A stretch of 22,231 nt of DNA from Marinilabiliaceae bacterium UBA5213. GTDB lineage: Bacteria > Bacteroidota > Bacteroidia > Bacteroidales > Marinilabiliaceae. The translations under genes and the position numbers were made by a program. The stretch spans positions 1-22,231 of the forward strand of contig DHVH01000180.1 in the NCBI GenBank assembly GCA_002412555.1. Direction: 5' to 3'. The notes beneath the pieces are model-generated. The model did not search any database and was not told the origin of the DNA. It saw only the letters and a program-made list of their open reading frames with translations. Below are positions 7,373 to 15,804 of the stretch, in pieces (the stretch's first letter is position 1; every line of letters begins with the position of its first letter).

Positions 7373-9373
7373 CTAGCTCGCTATCTCTTCCCACAAATGG
7401 TCAGTATCTAACAACAAGGCAATACTGCCATCACCCAACAAACTGGCGCCCGATAAGAAAGGCTGATTTGAAAAGGCCATTCCAATTGGCTTCACCACAG
7501 CCTGGTATTCACCAATTATCTTATCAACCACTATGGCATAGTTTTTATCGCTCTTATTTATGATGATAACTTTGCCTGAAATAAGGCCAGTTTGGTGGTC
7601 ATTGCTAAACTTATCACGCAGAGAAATAAAGGGTATCAACCTACCGTTATACCCTAACTGCTTATTTTTTCGGCTTAACTGCTCATCAGAAAAGTCAAGA
7701 CTACAGGTATCAATATCTTCAATAGGTAAAGCATAAGTAACGCCATCGGCTTCTATCAGTAATGTCTCAATGATTGAAACCGATTGTTGAAGTTTCACCT
7801 GAAAAGTAGTGCCGATTCCCTTTTGAGAAATAATGGAGATCTCTCCTCGCATCTCCTGGATTTTTTTTCTCACGATATCCATGCCAACACCTCGTCCTGA
7901 GATGTCAGACAGACTTTGTGCTGTAGAAAAGCCGGGCAGAAAAATAAGTTCAAAAATCTCCTTTTCTGACAACTTTATATTGGGTTCAACGAACCCCTGC
8001 TCAACGGCTTTGTTATAAACATAATCAACATCGATTCCATTGCCATCATCACTGATAGAGAGATAGACATAATTGCCCGACTTAACAGCTTCAAAGCGGA
8101 TGGTTCCGGCTTCCGGCTTTCCATTGCTTCGCCGCTGCTCAGGCAATTCTACACCATGATCAATGCAGTTGCGAATGAGGTGCATCACCGGTTCTCCAAT
8201 ATGATCTATGATATTCTTATCCAGCTCTGTGTCTCCTCCTATGATTTCAAAGTTCACTTCTTTCTTAAGGTATTTAGACAAGTCATAAATGAGCCGCTTA
8301 AACCGAATCAGCATCTCGTTCAATGGCACCAATCTTACATCTAACGCATTTTCACTAAACAACTTGGATAGCTTGTCAATCTTTTCGGCAGCAGACAATG
8401 CCTTATCGACATTTTTCTTTTCCAATGCTAAAATCAATTCTGATTTGGTCGTTACCAATTCACTAACCAAATACATCAAATGATCCAACTTCCCGGCCTC
8501 CACGTTAATGCGTGAAGTAGATTGAACTAAGCCCCGGGTATTGCCAGCATCAAGCTTCCCTAAGGACTCAGAAACAATTTTGCAGGTTTCTTCTTGAACA
8601 GATTCCATTTCAGGAAGATCTTTATCCACTAAATATTGATCCCTTAACTGTAAATGCATCGGGTCAAATATGTCACAATCAGCCAACTTAACTATGATGC
8701 AATAATCCAGCACAAAAAGAAAAACACTTTCAATTTCCTCATAGGGCTCATTGGTGACCAACAAAATACTCCAGGCCTGACGACCATCCACTTCATATGG
8801 CTCGTGACCAATGTGACAATCGCCCAGCTCTGTTAAATCATGAAATACATAGCGCAAATTAATTGCCCGAGTTATGATCTGTTCGTCCGGATAAAAAAGA
8901 ATATTCCATGTATTAGTCACTCCCAATTTCTCGTTCCCTGCTACACCATCAGCATCCTCCTGATTCAGCCCTCCAGGAATTATCGCAGCAGCATTTTCAA
9001 ACATCGTTTTGATAGCTATCATTAATTCACTGTGGCGAAGAACCAGGCCCTCATTCACCAAATTCTCATCTTCCAGCAAATCGCGAATATGATCGGCTGC
9101 TGCAAAAGTTAGATTAATGAGTGGTTGTGGCACTTTTCCATGATTGTGTCGAATTTTATCATAAAGGCTTTCAATGGCATGGGTCACCTCAACAATAGCT
9201 TCGTAACCATACATGCCAGCTCCTCCCTTTATAGTATGCATGGATCTAAAGGCTTCATTGATATGCAAACTGTTACCTGGATCTTTCTCCAACTCAATTA
9301 AGGTATTATCTAAACTGGTTAGTCGCTCGGATGCCTCCTCTATGAAGGTCTTTTTAAATTGACTTAAATCCAT
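7373..9373 (-). CDS. cheA: Chemotaxis histidine kinase CheA
   Basis: The array's histidine kinase; numbering is from the chosen ATG (666 residues). HPt domain at about 1-125, with phospho-accepting His46 in SMHTIKGGAGMYG. A second domain at about 153-235 (NILFYPDEQ...LGDCHI, then WSILLVT...CIIVKLAD) is in the place of the response-regulator-docking P2 domain and resembles that of non-enterobacterial CheAs. The dimerisation domain is about 287-350 (LDHLMYLVSELVTTKSEL). ATPase motifs are HLIRNCIDHG (about 398-407), DDGNGI (442-447) and SGRGVGMDIV (492-501). A C-terminal CheW-like domain covers about 530-666. A GTG three codons upstream is also in frame, but the ATG is preferred. First gene of cheA-cheW-mcp. 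No CheY, CheB or CheR is encoded in this window. Confidence 0.96.
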   Translation of the reverse strand: MDLSQFKKTFIEEASERLTSLDNTLIELEKDPGNSLHINEAFRSMHTIKGGAGMYGYEAIVEVTHAIESLYDKIRHNHGKVPQPLINLTFAAADHIRDLLEDENLVNEGLVLRHSELMIAIKTMFENAAAIIPGGLNQEDADGVAGNEKLGVTNTWNILFYPDEQIITRAINLRYVFHDLTELGDCHIGHEPYEVDGRQAWSILLVTNEPYEEIESVFLFVLDYCIIVKLADCDIFDPMHLQLRDQYLVDKDLPEMESVQEETCKIVSESLGKLDAGNTRGLVQSTSRINVEAGKLDHLMYLVSELVTTKSELILALEKKNVDKALSAAEKIDKLSKLFSENALDVRLVPLNEMLIRFKRLIYDLSKYLKKEVNFEIIGGDTELDKNIIDHIGEPVMHLIRNCIDHGVELPEQRRSNGKPEAGTIRFEAVKSGNYVYLSISDDGNGIDVDYVYNKAVEQGFVEPNIKLSEKEIFELIFLPGFSTAQSLSDISGRGVGMDIVRKKIQEMRGEISIISQKGIGTTFQVKLQQSVSIIETLLIEADGVTYALPIEDIDTCSLDFSDEQLSRKNKQLGYNGRLIPFISLRDKFSNDHQTGLISGKVIIINKSDKNYAIVVDKIIGEYQAVVKPIGMAFSNQPFLSGASLLGDGSIALLLDTDHLWEEIAS

Positions 9374-9407
9374 AACCAACACTCTTTTTAGTTGAAAATC
9401 ATGATAG

Positions 9408-9415
9408 CAAATGTA
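9408..9415 (-). promoter_or_regulatory. Candidate cheA -7 promoter box
   Basis: The minus strand reads TACATTTG, an exact TAnnTTTG match 35 bp before the cheA ATG, implying a leader of about 25-30 bases. No clear -33 TTG at 19-21 bp; a GTTTAA lies somewhat closer. Confidence 0.5.
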
Positions 9416-9484
9416 TAGGATAGCAACATGTTAAACACCCCCAGAAATAATAGATTTTTAAAGGCAAAAGGATAGAATTTATAC

Positions 9485-9515
9485 CCTAAAGGGTAAAAAA
9501 CACCCACCCTTTAGG
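9485..9515. repeat. 10-bp perfect inverted repeat between cheA and kinase gene
   Basis: CCTAAAGGGT (9485-9494) and ACCCTTTAGG (9506-9515) are exact reverse complements with an 11-base A/C-rich loop. The left arm is part of a smaller palindrome-like TACCCTAAAGGGTA. No T-run follows on either strand, so this does not look like a terminator. It lies about 70 bp upstream of the candidate cheA promoter and may be an operator for either divergent gene. Confidence 0.5.
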
Positions 9516-9636
9516 AGGGGGAATACGAACAAAAAATAGGATGGAAGTGTGTTGACTGCTTATATGATTTTACTCATAAAAAATGAAACAAAACAGCTTG
9601 AAACAAGTATAATAAACTTTGAATCAGGCATAACAT

Positions 9637-9747
9637 TCAGACTAACACCTCTTTGTAAGTCTGATATTCTTGCTTAATCTGTCTGATTTGTATTAACTGG
9701 TAAGGACTATCGGAGAGAAGAAAGTAGTGCAGGAGAGAAAATCAGAC
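9637..9747. repeat. Four GTCTGA/TCAGAC half-sites upstream of HisKA_3 kinase
   Basis: TCAGAC at 9637-9642, GTCTGA at 9659-9664, GTCTGA at 9681-9686 and TCAGAC at 9742-9747. The first three start exactly 22 bp apart (two helical turns). The first two form the inverted repeat TCAGACT-N14-AGTCTGA. The last copy ends three bases before the preferred ATG. Candidate operator array, perhaps for the NarL-type regulator encoded next in the operon. Confidence 0.5.
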
Positions 9748-9750
9748 CAT

Positions 9751-10896
9751 ATGAACAAAACCGTCGTGCCACATAGAATAGCAGCAAACAGACACGCTGC
9801 TGTTTATGCTGATGTAATTAAAAAAGAAAAGGCACAATTGGAGATCACCCTCCGGGAGTACCAAGACAAATGCCAACTGGTTGCCACACTCTCGGGTTAC
9901 ATTCTTTTTGAATACAACGAGGCGCTTGACCATGCCAAGTGGAGTGGGGCCATACAAGAAGTAACTGGATATTCAATCGAAGAATTTTCGAAATTCACCA
10001 TAGCCCAATGGTTGCAACAGGTGCATCCCATTGACCTGCAGTCTGCCACGGAATTTTATTGGAAAGCGATGTTTTCCTCCTCGCCAATAAGCACAGAATA
10101 CCGATTCAAGCATAAAAAGGGACATTATCTTTGGGTAGAGATGCATGGTTTTGCCCTTACGATTAAAGAAAAGGGCTCCCCTGGAGTAATGGGCATTATG
10201 AAGGATATTTCTGAACGAAAACTCCACCAACAAAAAATCATTGATTCCATTATCCACACTGAGGAAAAGGAGCGCCTCTCCTTTTCGCAAGAACTGCATG
10301 ACGGGTTGGGACCTATCCATTCAGCCATAAAAATGTACTTGCAGCTAATGGAACAACCCAACTCGCAAACCTCTAAACAGGAAATATATGCTGAACTGAA
10401 TAATCTTTTGAGTGAGGCCAATAAAACCGTAAAGGAAATAACCTTCAAATTAAACCCACAGATTGTTGAAAAAATGGGACTGAAAGAGGCACTTAATTCC
10501 TACCTGAAGATGATTAACCGAGGGACAGTGAAAGGTCTTATTTGCGCGAGTGACCCCATACAGCTTTCTGCCAAAAGCGAGACCGTCCTTTATCGCATTC
10601 TATGTGAATGTATCAACAACACCATAAAACACGCCAACGCCCAAAGTTTGATAATTAACATTAGCAGTAAAGACCACTACCATTTTATAACCTATACCGA
10701 TGATGGTGACGGTTTCAACTGGTCTTTACAAAAGGAACTGAATCAGGGAATGGGACTAACCAGTATAAAAAACAGAATTCAATCCATCAACGGATCGATG
10801 GAAATTATAACCAGCAAAGGAAAGGGCTTTACGCTCAATATCATTGTACAAAACACATCATCCCCAATAAACTATGATCAAAATAATTATAGCTGA
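9751..10896 (+). CDS. PAS-domain HisKA_3 (NarX/DegS-type) sensor histidine kinase, soluble
   Basis: A 381-residue kinase without a membrane segment, so cytoplasmic. After a short N-terminal coiled region it has a PAS fold of the PAS_3 type (about 42-155: SGYILFEYNE, WSGAIQEVTGYSIEEF, HKKGHYLWVEMHGFAL, GIMKDISERK). The HisKA_3 dimerisation helix follows, with His183 in SQELHDGLGP, then a compact HATPase domain (CECINNTIKHA near 284-294, TDDGDGF near 316-322, GMGLTSIKNR near 333-342). The ATG at 9751 was chosen; a GTG eight codons upstream has a purine-rich stretch before it and cannot be excluded. Its end overlaps the regulator gene by 23 bp. The PAS signal could be a cofactor, redox or small-molecule cue, and none can be read from the sequence. 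Confidence 0.9.
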   Translation: MNKTVVPHRIAANRHAAVYADVIKKEKAQLEITLREYQDKCQLVATLSGYILFEYNEALDHAKWSGAIQEVTGYSIEEFSKFTIAQWLQQVHPIDLQSATEFYWKAMFSSSPISTEYRFKHKKGHYLWVEMHGFALTIKEKGSPGVMGIMKDISERKLHQQKIIDSIIHTEEKERLSFSQELHDGLGPIHSAIKMYLQLMEQPNSQTSKQEIYAELNNLLSEANKTVKEITFKLNPQIVEKMGLKEALNSYLKMINRGTVKGLICASDPIQLSAKSETVLYRILCECINNTIKHANAQSLIINISSKDHYHFITYTDDGDGFNWSLQKELNQGMGLTSIKNRIQSINGSMEIITSKGKGFTLNIIVQNTSSPINYDQNNYS

Positions 10897-11509
10897 TGAC
10901 CATCTAATGTTTCGAGAAAGTCTGGCAAAAATCCTTACCCGGGAACAAATCTCGCAGGTAACCGGTGAAGCCGGATCGGGAGAAGAACTATTACAACTAC
11001 TGCAACATCAAGAAGTAGATATTATCCTCATGGATATTTCCATGCCCGGGATGGATGGCTTTGAAGCAACCCGCCAGGCCATCAAATTGCTGCCAAAGGT
11101 AAAAGTCATAGCGCTTTCGTCTCTCGATAGCGAATTAGACTACTACAAAATGGTAGATGCTGGCGCTAAAGGTTTTGTTTTGAAAAATGCAGGCATTAAT
11201 GAACTTCGACATGCCATCACTGAAGTGGCAGAAGGCCGAAATTGGTTTTCATCTGAATTGTTACAAAAGATTATCCAGTCGATGAATAGAAAACCAGAGC
11301 AGAACACTTTACAAGATCTTACCGAACGAGAAATAGAGGTTCTGAAACTGGTATGTGAAAGTCTCACCAACAATGAAATAGCTAAGCACCTCAACGTCAG
11401 CTACGACACTGTTAAATGGCACAGGGCCAACCTCTTGTCCAAAACAGGAAGTAACAACACGGCCGGACTTGTTATTTACGCCATAAAAAACAAGTTGATT
11501 GATATATAG
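10874..11509 (+). CDS. NarL/FixJ-family response regulator (LuxR-type HTH)
   Basis: A 211-residue two-domain regulator. The receiver (residues 1-120) has acidic DD at 8-9, phospho-acceptor Asp54 in LMDISMPGMDG, and Lys104 in GFVLKNAG. The C-terminal LuxR-type HTH is at about 148-205 (LTEREIEVLKLVCESLTNNE, then VSYDTVKWHRANLLSKTG). It is cognate to the kinase whose gene it overlaps by 23 bp. It is closely similar in layout and motifs to the regulator at 19732-20385, suggesting an old duplication. Target genes are unknown; the repeated GTCTGA sites upstream of its own operon are candidates for autoregulation. Confidence 0.93.
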   Translation: MIKIIIADDHLMFRESLAKILTREQISQVTGEAGSGEELLQLLQHQEVDIILMDISMPGMDGFEATRQAIKLLPKVKVIALSSLDSELDYYKMVDAGAKGFVLKNAGINELRHAITEVAEGRNWFSSELLQKIIQSMNRKPEQNTLQDLTEREIEVLKLVCESLTNNEIAKHLNVSYDTVKWHRANLLSKTGSNNTAGLVIYAIKNKLIDI

Positions 11510-11550
11510 GAAGGTGGCATCCGTTCCCATAAAACCTTTCACCTCCCTAT
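11506..11550. terminator. Possible hairpin between convergent regulator and cydC genes
   Basis: ATAGG-A-AGGTG (11506-11516) pairs with CACCT-C-CCTAT (11540-11550), one internal mismatch, with a 23-base loop; it starts within the regulator's stop codon. There is no T-run on either strand, so this is at best a weak or factor-assisted terminator or an RNA 3' end structure. Confidence 0.3.
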
Positions 11551-11570
11551 CCTTATAAACGATATAGGAA

Positions 11571-13169
11571 TTAAAGGCTAACGACCCTGTCGACTTCAGA
11601 CACAAAATCTTTAAGGTGGGTGGCCATAAGTAGGGCAATTTCTGGATATTGTTGTTTGATATTTCTAAAAATGGCAATGGCATTTTCGGAGCTGATGCCG
11701 GCAGTCGGTTCATCAACAACCAACAGTTGCGGTTTTTTGAGAAGTGCTTGTGCCAACAATAGCTTTTTGCGCTGTCCACCACTTAAGGTTTCTCCATTTT
11801 CGCCCAACCAACTGTCAATCCCTTTCGGAAGTGACAAATACCAGCTTGTCAGATCAACCGTTTGCAATATTTGCTCTACCTCCTCGCTGGCATAACCCTC
11901 AAAATTTTCACGTAAGGTTCCGGTAAGCAAATAGGCTTTTTGGGTAACATAAACACACTCAGGAACCGGCAAATGAGATAGTACCGTATCACCGTTCCAA
12001 CTTAAGGTGCCACTGCGTCGGTATTCGGGATAAAAAAGGCTATTCAACAACGTGGTCTTTCCTTTCCCTGTTTCGCCGTAAAGGGCTATCCAATCCCCTT
12101 TTTTTATTTCCAGGGAAATTTCTTCAGTAAGTATAGGTGTTTCGGGAATTTTTGCACTAACCTGCACCAAACTTAAGCTTTCCAGTTTGGAATGGACTTG
12201 TACCATTTCAACTGGTTGTTTTCCCTGCTCAATAATGGAGCCAATATCTTTGATTTGATGGGCAACCGAACTTTTTTCCGATTTTGCCGAAAAAAGAATT
12301 TCAGACAATTCGACCTGTGCCATAATACCAAAGAAAATACCGATGGACAGTTGGGCACTGATGCCGTGATTGCTAGAATTCCATAGGATGAATAGGGCAA
12401 TACAACTAAAACCCAAGCCGACAATCATTTGCAGCGAAAACGAATTGCTTTGCAATTTGTTTTCCAAACGTTCGAGGTGCAACTTTTGCTGTTCTTGTTG
12501 GTGAATGGCTTTTCGCTCTAAGTTGTATTTTGATATTTCTATCCGGCCTCTAAAGCTTTGAATGAGCGCCTGATTGTTGTCATCCCTAAGTGCTTTGAGT
12601 TCCGCATAAAGCTTTCGGTTTTTCAGGAAAATGAACTGAGGAATAATGAAAAGAAGAATGGCAGAGGAAATCAAAAACTCAAGGGCTATTACCGTGGAGA
12701 ACACATACAGAAAAAAGAAATAGATACTCAGCGAAATGATCAATGCAGTGAATGGTAAAAGCCACAGGAGGATGTGATTCAATACCAAATCAATGCCATG
12801 CGTGCTATTTTCAAGTATGGAAGAATTGTTGTTGACCTGTTTTTTGAAATAAGGTAAACGGGCTACCGACTCAAAAATCTTGAGTTGCAGGTTTCGCTGG
12901 GCATCCAGGGTGGTTTTATGATTTTCCAGGCGCTCAAAATATCTCGTGGCCGTGCGCAACAATGTCAGAAAGCGAATAATGGACGATGGCACCAAATAGG
13001 AAAACACGGTGTTGGCAGTGATGAACACCAAGCTACACATAGCAATAAACCATCCTGAAATAGCAGGAAGTGCTAAAAAAGCTACCGTCCAAAAAATTAA
13101 TAGAAAAAGGCCCGAAAGCCATCGGCCCGCCAAGGGCTGAAATATATGTTTAAAAATAAATCTATTCAT
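11571..13169 (-). CDS. cydC: CydC-type thiol reductant ABC exporter subunit
   Basis: A 532-residue half-transporter: an N-terminal membrane domain (about 1-310, hydrophobic helices near 18-35, 40-62, 135-160, 165-185, 248-266 and 272-288) fused to an ATPase. The cytoplasmic-loop signature LLRTATRYFERLENH (about 70-84) is characteristic of CydC. ATPase motifs: Walker A GETGKGKT at 365-372, Q-loop Gln410, LSGGQ at 462-466, Walker B LLVVDE at 482-487, H-loop His518. With CydD it forms the inner-membrane exporter of cysteine/glutathione-type thiols (heme binding also reported), required for maturation of cytochrome bd. Its start overlaps the cydD stop by 8 bp. No cydAB is in view, so partnership with cytochrome bd is inferred from the family. 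Confidence 0.87.
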   Translation of the reverse strand: MNRFIFKHIFQPLAGRWLSGLFLLIFWTVAFLALPAISGWFIAMCSLVFITANTVFSYLVPSSIIRFLTLLRTATRYFERLENHKTTLDAQRNLQLKIFESVARLPYFKKQVNNNSSILENSTHGIDLVLNHILLWLLPFTALIISLSIYFFFLYVFSTVIALEFLISSAILLFIIPQFIFLKNRKLYAELKALRDDNNQALIQSFRGRIEISKYNLERKAIHQQEQQKLHLERLENKLQSNSFSLQMIVGLGFSCIALFILWNSSNHGISAQLSIGIFFGIMAQVELSEILFSAKSEKSSVAHQIKDIGSIIEQGKQPVEMVQVHSKLESLSLVQVSAKIPETPILTEEISLEIKKGDWIALYGETGKGKTTLLNSLFYPEYRRSGTLSWNGDTVLSHLPVPECVYVTQKAYLLTGTLRENFEGYASEEVEQILQTVDLTSWYLSLPKGIDSWLGENGETLSGGQRKKLLLAQALLKKPQLLVVDEPTAGISSENAIAIFRNIKQQYPEIALLMATHLKDFVSEVDRVVSL

Positions 13170-14808
13170 ACCTCATCTGTTCACCCCAGTTCAAATTCAG
13201 GATTTGTGTAGCAATAGCATCAAACTTCTCCTCGTGCGAGGCAACAATAATCAACTTGTTTTGGGCCTCATGCTCAATTTGCTCAAGAATAATTTCGACC
13301 GTTTCGCTATCCAGATTGGCCGTAGGCTCATCCATAATAGCTACAGGCTTTGGGTACAACAACATCCTGGCAAGGGTAACCAACTGCTTTTCACCTCCTG
13401 AAAGCTGTTTCCCATGGTGGCTTAATTCGGTTTGCCATCCGTCTTCCTTTTTTGCCAGCACCTTATCTAAAAATTGAGGATATTGGCTTTCTGTTTCATC
13501 CTCCATATCGAGAAAAACATTGAATCGCATGGTTCCATCAAAGATGAAAGGGAACTGGTTCATATACGATGAGTTGGCTTTAAGCCATTGTTCCGACCAT
13601 GGGTTGTTGTGCCCGTTTACCGAAACCACTCCGTCTTGCACAAGCAGATTACCCGAAAGGATCTTTAGCAGGGTAGATTTTCCAGAACCTGAAATGCCTT
13701 TGACGAGCAAAAGCCCTTTTGCCGGGAGCTTTAAATGAATGTTGTGCAAAACTTTTACCACTGAGTCGGGGTAAGCAAAGCTCAAATCGGTGAGCTCAAT
13801 TGACTGTAGAATTTCATTGTCAATGGATAAAGGTACATCACCGTCCTCATTTAATATGGGCATAAGTAATTTGGCCGATGCCAAAGCCTTGTTCCTGTCG
13901 TGATAGGCACTCACAAATTTTCGCAGATAAAAGAAAAAATAAGGTGCCAACATGAGCAAAAACAGTGCAATATGGAAATCATAGCCCTTCCCATAATTGG
14001 AACCGGGTATTATTCCAAGAAGGCTCATACCTAAGTAAATAGCAATCGCAGCGATGGCTATTGAAACAAAGAGCTCTAAAACGGCCGATGACAAAACAGC
14101 CACCCGCATCACATTAGTAGTTGCTTGATTAAGAGCCTGACTCTTATCTGACAAAAACCGGTACTGTGGTTTTAGATTGTCCAAATTAACAATCTCGGCA
14201 ATTGAATGAAGGCGGTTGTAGAAAACCGCCGAATATTTCAAGAAAAGGTTAATGTGCTTTTTGTGCAATGATTCAGCACCTACGCCTATCATTATCATCT
14301 GGAGAGGAATGATGACAAAGGTGATTAACAGCGTGATACCTACCCATATTTCGAACCAGAAGCTAACGAATAACAACAAAATGCCAACTAAAACCGAAGC
14401 TGTCGCATAAGGAATAAAAAAGGAGAAATAGGGTTTCAGGTCGTCGCTCACTCTGGTAACTAACAAAGTACTCGATATGGAGTCAGACTGACTGTCATTA
14501 AGCAATCTTGGATAAAGTTTCTTTTTGATTTTGGAAACAATGAGATTTCCAGCCCGGTAATTGATTAAGGACGAAAAATGCGCCAATACATATCTACCTG
14601 TAAGAAATCCTAGCGCATACAGAAGTGTGTGGGGTAAAATCTGACCCGAGATCAGCCAAGTAGCAGCAAACTCAGCCAAGTACCAGCTAAATACTACAAA
14701 ACATCCAGCGCTTAAGAGTGTGAATGCCGAAGCGAAAATATAAAATCTCTTTGCTTCGGTCATCCATTTACCCAGCCATTGAGATGCACTTTCATGTTTT
14801 GAATTCAT
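13162..14808 (-). CDS. cydD: CydD-type thiol reductant ABC exporter subunit
   Basis: A 548-residue half-transporter, first in the cydDC operon. The membrane domain spans about 20-315, with clear hydrophobic helices near 24-46, 60-80, 132-152, 154-178, 238-262 and 278-296. The segment LRKFVSAYHDRNKALASA (about 295-312) corresponds to the conserved helix before the ATPase in CydD proteins. ATPase motifs: Walker A GISGSGKST at 371-379, Gln418 Q-loop, LSGGE at 469-473, Walker B VAIMDE at 489-494, His525. It pairs with CydC, and the coding overlap of 8 bp supports stoichiometric production. CydD rather than a generic lipid A/multidrug exporter is favoured by the tandem arrangement with an unmistakable CydC. 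Confidence 0.85.
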   Translation of the reverse strand: MNSKHESASQWLGKWMTEAKRFYIFASAFTLLSAGCFVVFSWYLAEFAATWLISGQILPHTLLYALGFLTGRYVLAHFSSLINYRAGNLIVSKIKKKLYPRLLNDSQSDSISSTLLVTRVSDDLKPYFSFFIPYATASVLVGILLLFVSFWFEIWVGITLLITFVIIPLQMIMIGVGAESLHKKHINLFLKYSAVFYNRLHSIAEIVNLDNLKPQYRFLSDKSQALNQATTNVMRVAVLSSAVLELFVSIAIAAIAIYLGMSLLGIIPGSNYGKGYDFHIALFLLMLAPYFFFYLRKFVSAYHDRNKALASAKLLMPILNEDGDVPLSIDNEILQSIELTDLSFAYPDSVVKVLHNIHLKLPAKGLLLVKGISGSGKSTLLKILSGNLLVQDGVVSVNGHNNPWSEQWLKANSSYMNQFPFIFDGTMRFNVFLDMEDETESQYPQFLDKVLAKKEDGWQTELSHHGKQLSGGEKQLVTLARMLLYPKPVAIMDEPTANLDSETVEIILEQIEHEAQNKLIIVASHEEKFDAIATQILNLNWGEQMRYE

Positions 14809-14933
14809 TGATTATTCTCTCTCTTCCTGATTCACCATAGTAACTCATTGTAGGGTAAAATGTTTTAACAGAACACTCAAAAAATATAATAATAACGCTA
14901 CAATGTTTGGGATTAGGGTTTATTAATAGACGG

Positions 14934-14941
14934 CAAACATA
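14934..14941 (-). promoter_or_regulatory. Candidate cydDC -7 promoter box
   Basis: The minus strand reads TATGTTTG, an exact TAnnTTTG match. It would give a leader of roughly 120 bases before the cydD ATG, longer than for neighbouring genes. No good -33 element was found. Confidence 0.35.
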
Positions 14942-15165
14942 ATATCTTTATTAAAAATTGATACAGAAAAAATCACAAATTCGTCCATTAAAATTCAAAG
15001 ATAATGAGATGTTTATTACAATACAAAAAACTCAACCTGCAGCATAAAGTGGCGCCTATTACCAGAGACTAACATCAGTAAAAAACAGTTGTCGTTTTTC
15101 ACAGACTCCCTATTATTCTGTCCCTAAAAGTCATTTTAAAAACCTCACTTCTTGGAAAAGAGTAC

Positions 15166-15173
15166 TACATTTG
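15166..15173 (+). promoter_or_regulatory. Flavodoxin -7 promoter box
   Basis: TACATTTG matches TAnnTTTG exactly. The predicted transcript start near 15180 leaves a leader of about 35 bases. A TTGG at 15152-15155 is too close to be a standard -33 element. Confidence 0.5.
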
Positions 15174-15215
15174 GTGATACAATAAAACAATTCACATTTT
15201 TTCAACCATACTTTT

Positions 15216-15725
15216 ATGAAGAAGATAGCAATTTTTTATGGCTCCGATTCTGGCAATACAGAAGCTGCTGCTCAAGCCATTGGCAAGGAATTTAATGACA
15301 TAGATGTACAACTGATTAATATTGCCCACACCAGAGATGTTCAGCTCCTCGAGGATTATGATTTTCTAATTTTGGGCACCTCTACCTGGGGGTATGGCGA
15401 TTTGCAGGAAGACTGGGAGCGGTTCATGCCCAACCTTAAGAAGGCCAATTTACAAGGAAAAACCATTGCCTTATTTGGCCTGGGTGATTCAGGAGCCTAT
15501 CCCGACACCTTTGTAGATGCTTTGGCAGAGTTATATGAAGTGGTGACTCAATGTGGAGCCACAGTAATAGGGCAAGTGGCGGTCGATAATTACCAATTTG
15601 ACAGTTCCCGGGCTGTGATTGATGGCCTCTTTGTGGGACTTGCTCTGGACGAGGACAATGAAAGCGATCTAACTCAACAGCGGATAAGCGATTGGGTGGC
15701 GAAACTTAAACCGCTCATTAGCTGA
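15216..15725 (+). CDS. fldA: Long-chain flavodoxin
   Basis: A 169-residue cytoplasmic FMN electron carrier, the length of the long-chain class. The FMN phosphate loop is GSDSGNTE at 9-16. The 50s loop TSTWGYGDLQ (55-64) places Trp58 over the isoalloxazine ring, and the 90s loop GLGDSGAYPDTF (88-99) supplies Tyr95. The insert characteristic of long-chain flavodoxins is at about 118-142 (including VDNYQFDSSRAV). It replaces ferredoxin under iron limitation in many anaerobes and can reduce nitrogenase in diazotrophs. Transcribed alone from a TAnnTTTG promoter, and convergent with gapA across a shared terminator. A nitrogenase role is suggested only by nifA at the right edge of the window; a housekeeping role is equally likely. 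Confidence 0.95.
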   Translation: MKKIAIFYGSDSGNTEAAAQAIGKEFNDIDVQLINIAHTRDVQLLEDYDFLILGTSTWGYGDLQEDWERFMPNLKKANLQGKTIALFGLGDSGAYPDTFVDALAELYEVVTQCGATVIGQVAVDNYQFDSSRAVIDGLFVGLALDEDNESDLTQQRISDWVAKLKPLIS

Positions 15726-15750
15726 AAACAAAAAAACAGACTAGTACGAA

Positions 15751-15776
15751 AAAAGCCCCGCAAACGCGGGGCTTTT
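15751..15776. terminator. Bidirectional Rho-independent terminator, flavodoxin / gapA
   Basis: GCCCCGC (15755-15761), AAAC loop, GCGGGGC (15766-15772), flanked by A4-5 on the left and T5 on the right, so the U-tract requirement is met in both directions. It ends both convergent transcripts. Confidence 0.95.
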
Positions 15777-15804
15777 TATACAATGAGTGATAATCGCTTA
15801 TGAA

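Larger units (their letters stand above)
9374..9750. other. Divergent intergenic region, cheA / HisKA_3 kinase
   Basis: About 377 bp without a convincing gene. The cheA side holds the TACATTTG box at 9408-9415 and the hairpin at 9485-9515. The kinase side holds the repeated GTCTGA/TCAGAC hexamers at 9637-9747. An in-frame GTG at 9727 could extend the kinase gene. The stretch 9540-9630 is AT-rich with nothing recognisable, and no exact TAnnTTTG was found in the plus direction. Confidence 0.7.
14809..15215. other. Divergent intergenic region, cydD / flavodoxin
   Basis: 407 bp, AT-rich, no convincing gene on either strand. It holds one exact -7 box for each direction (14934-14941 minus, 15166-15173 plus). 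A weak A/T-arm hairpin (AAAAAAC at 15080-15086, GTTTTT at 15094-15099) is too poor to call a terminator. I see nothing else between 14942 and 15165. Confidence 0.65.

Noticed and set aside
11309..11782. 157-codon minus-strand frame spanning the regulator end and the cydC end
   Set aside because: Overlaps two well-supported genes and contains no recognisable motif.
15080..15099. A/T-arm hairpin upstream of the flavodoxin gene
   Set aside because: The stem is almost entirely A-T with one G-C pair and lies between divergent genes, so it cannot serve as a terminator for either.
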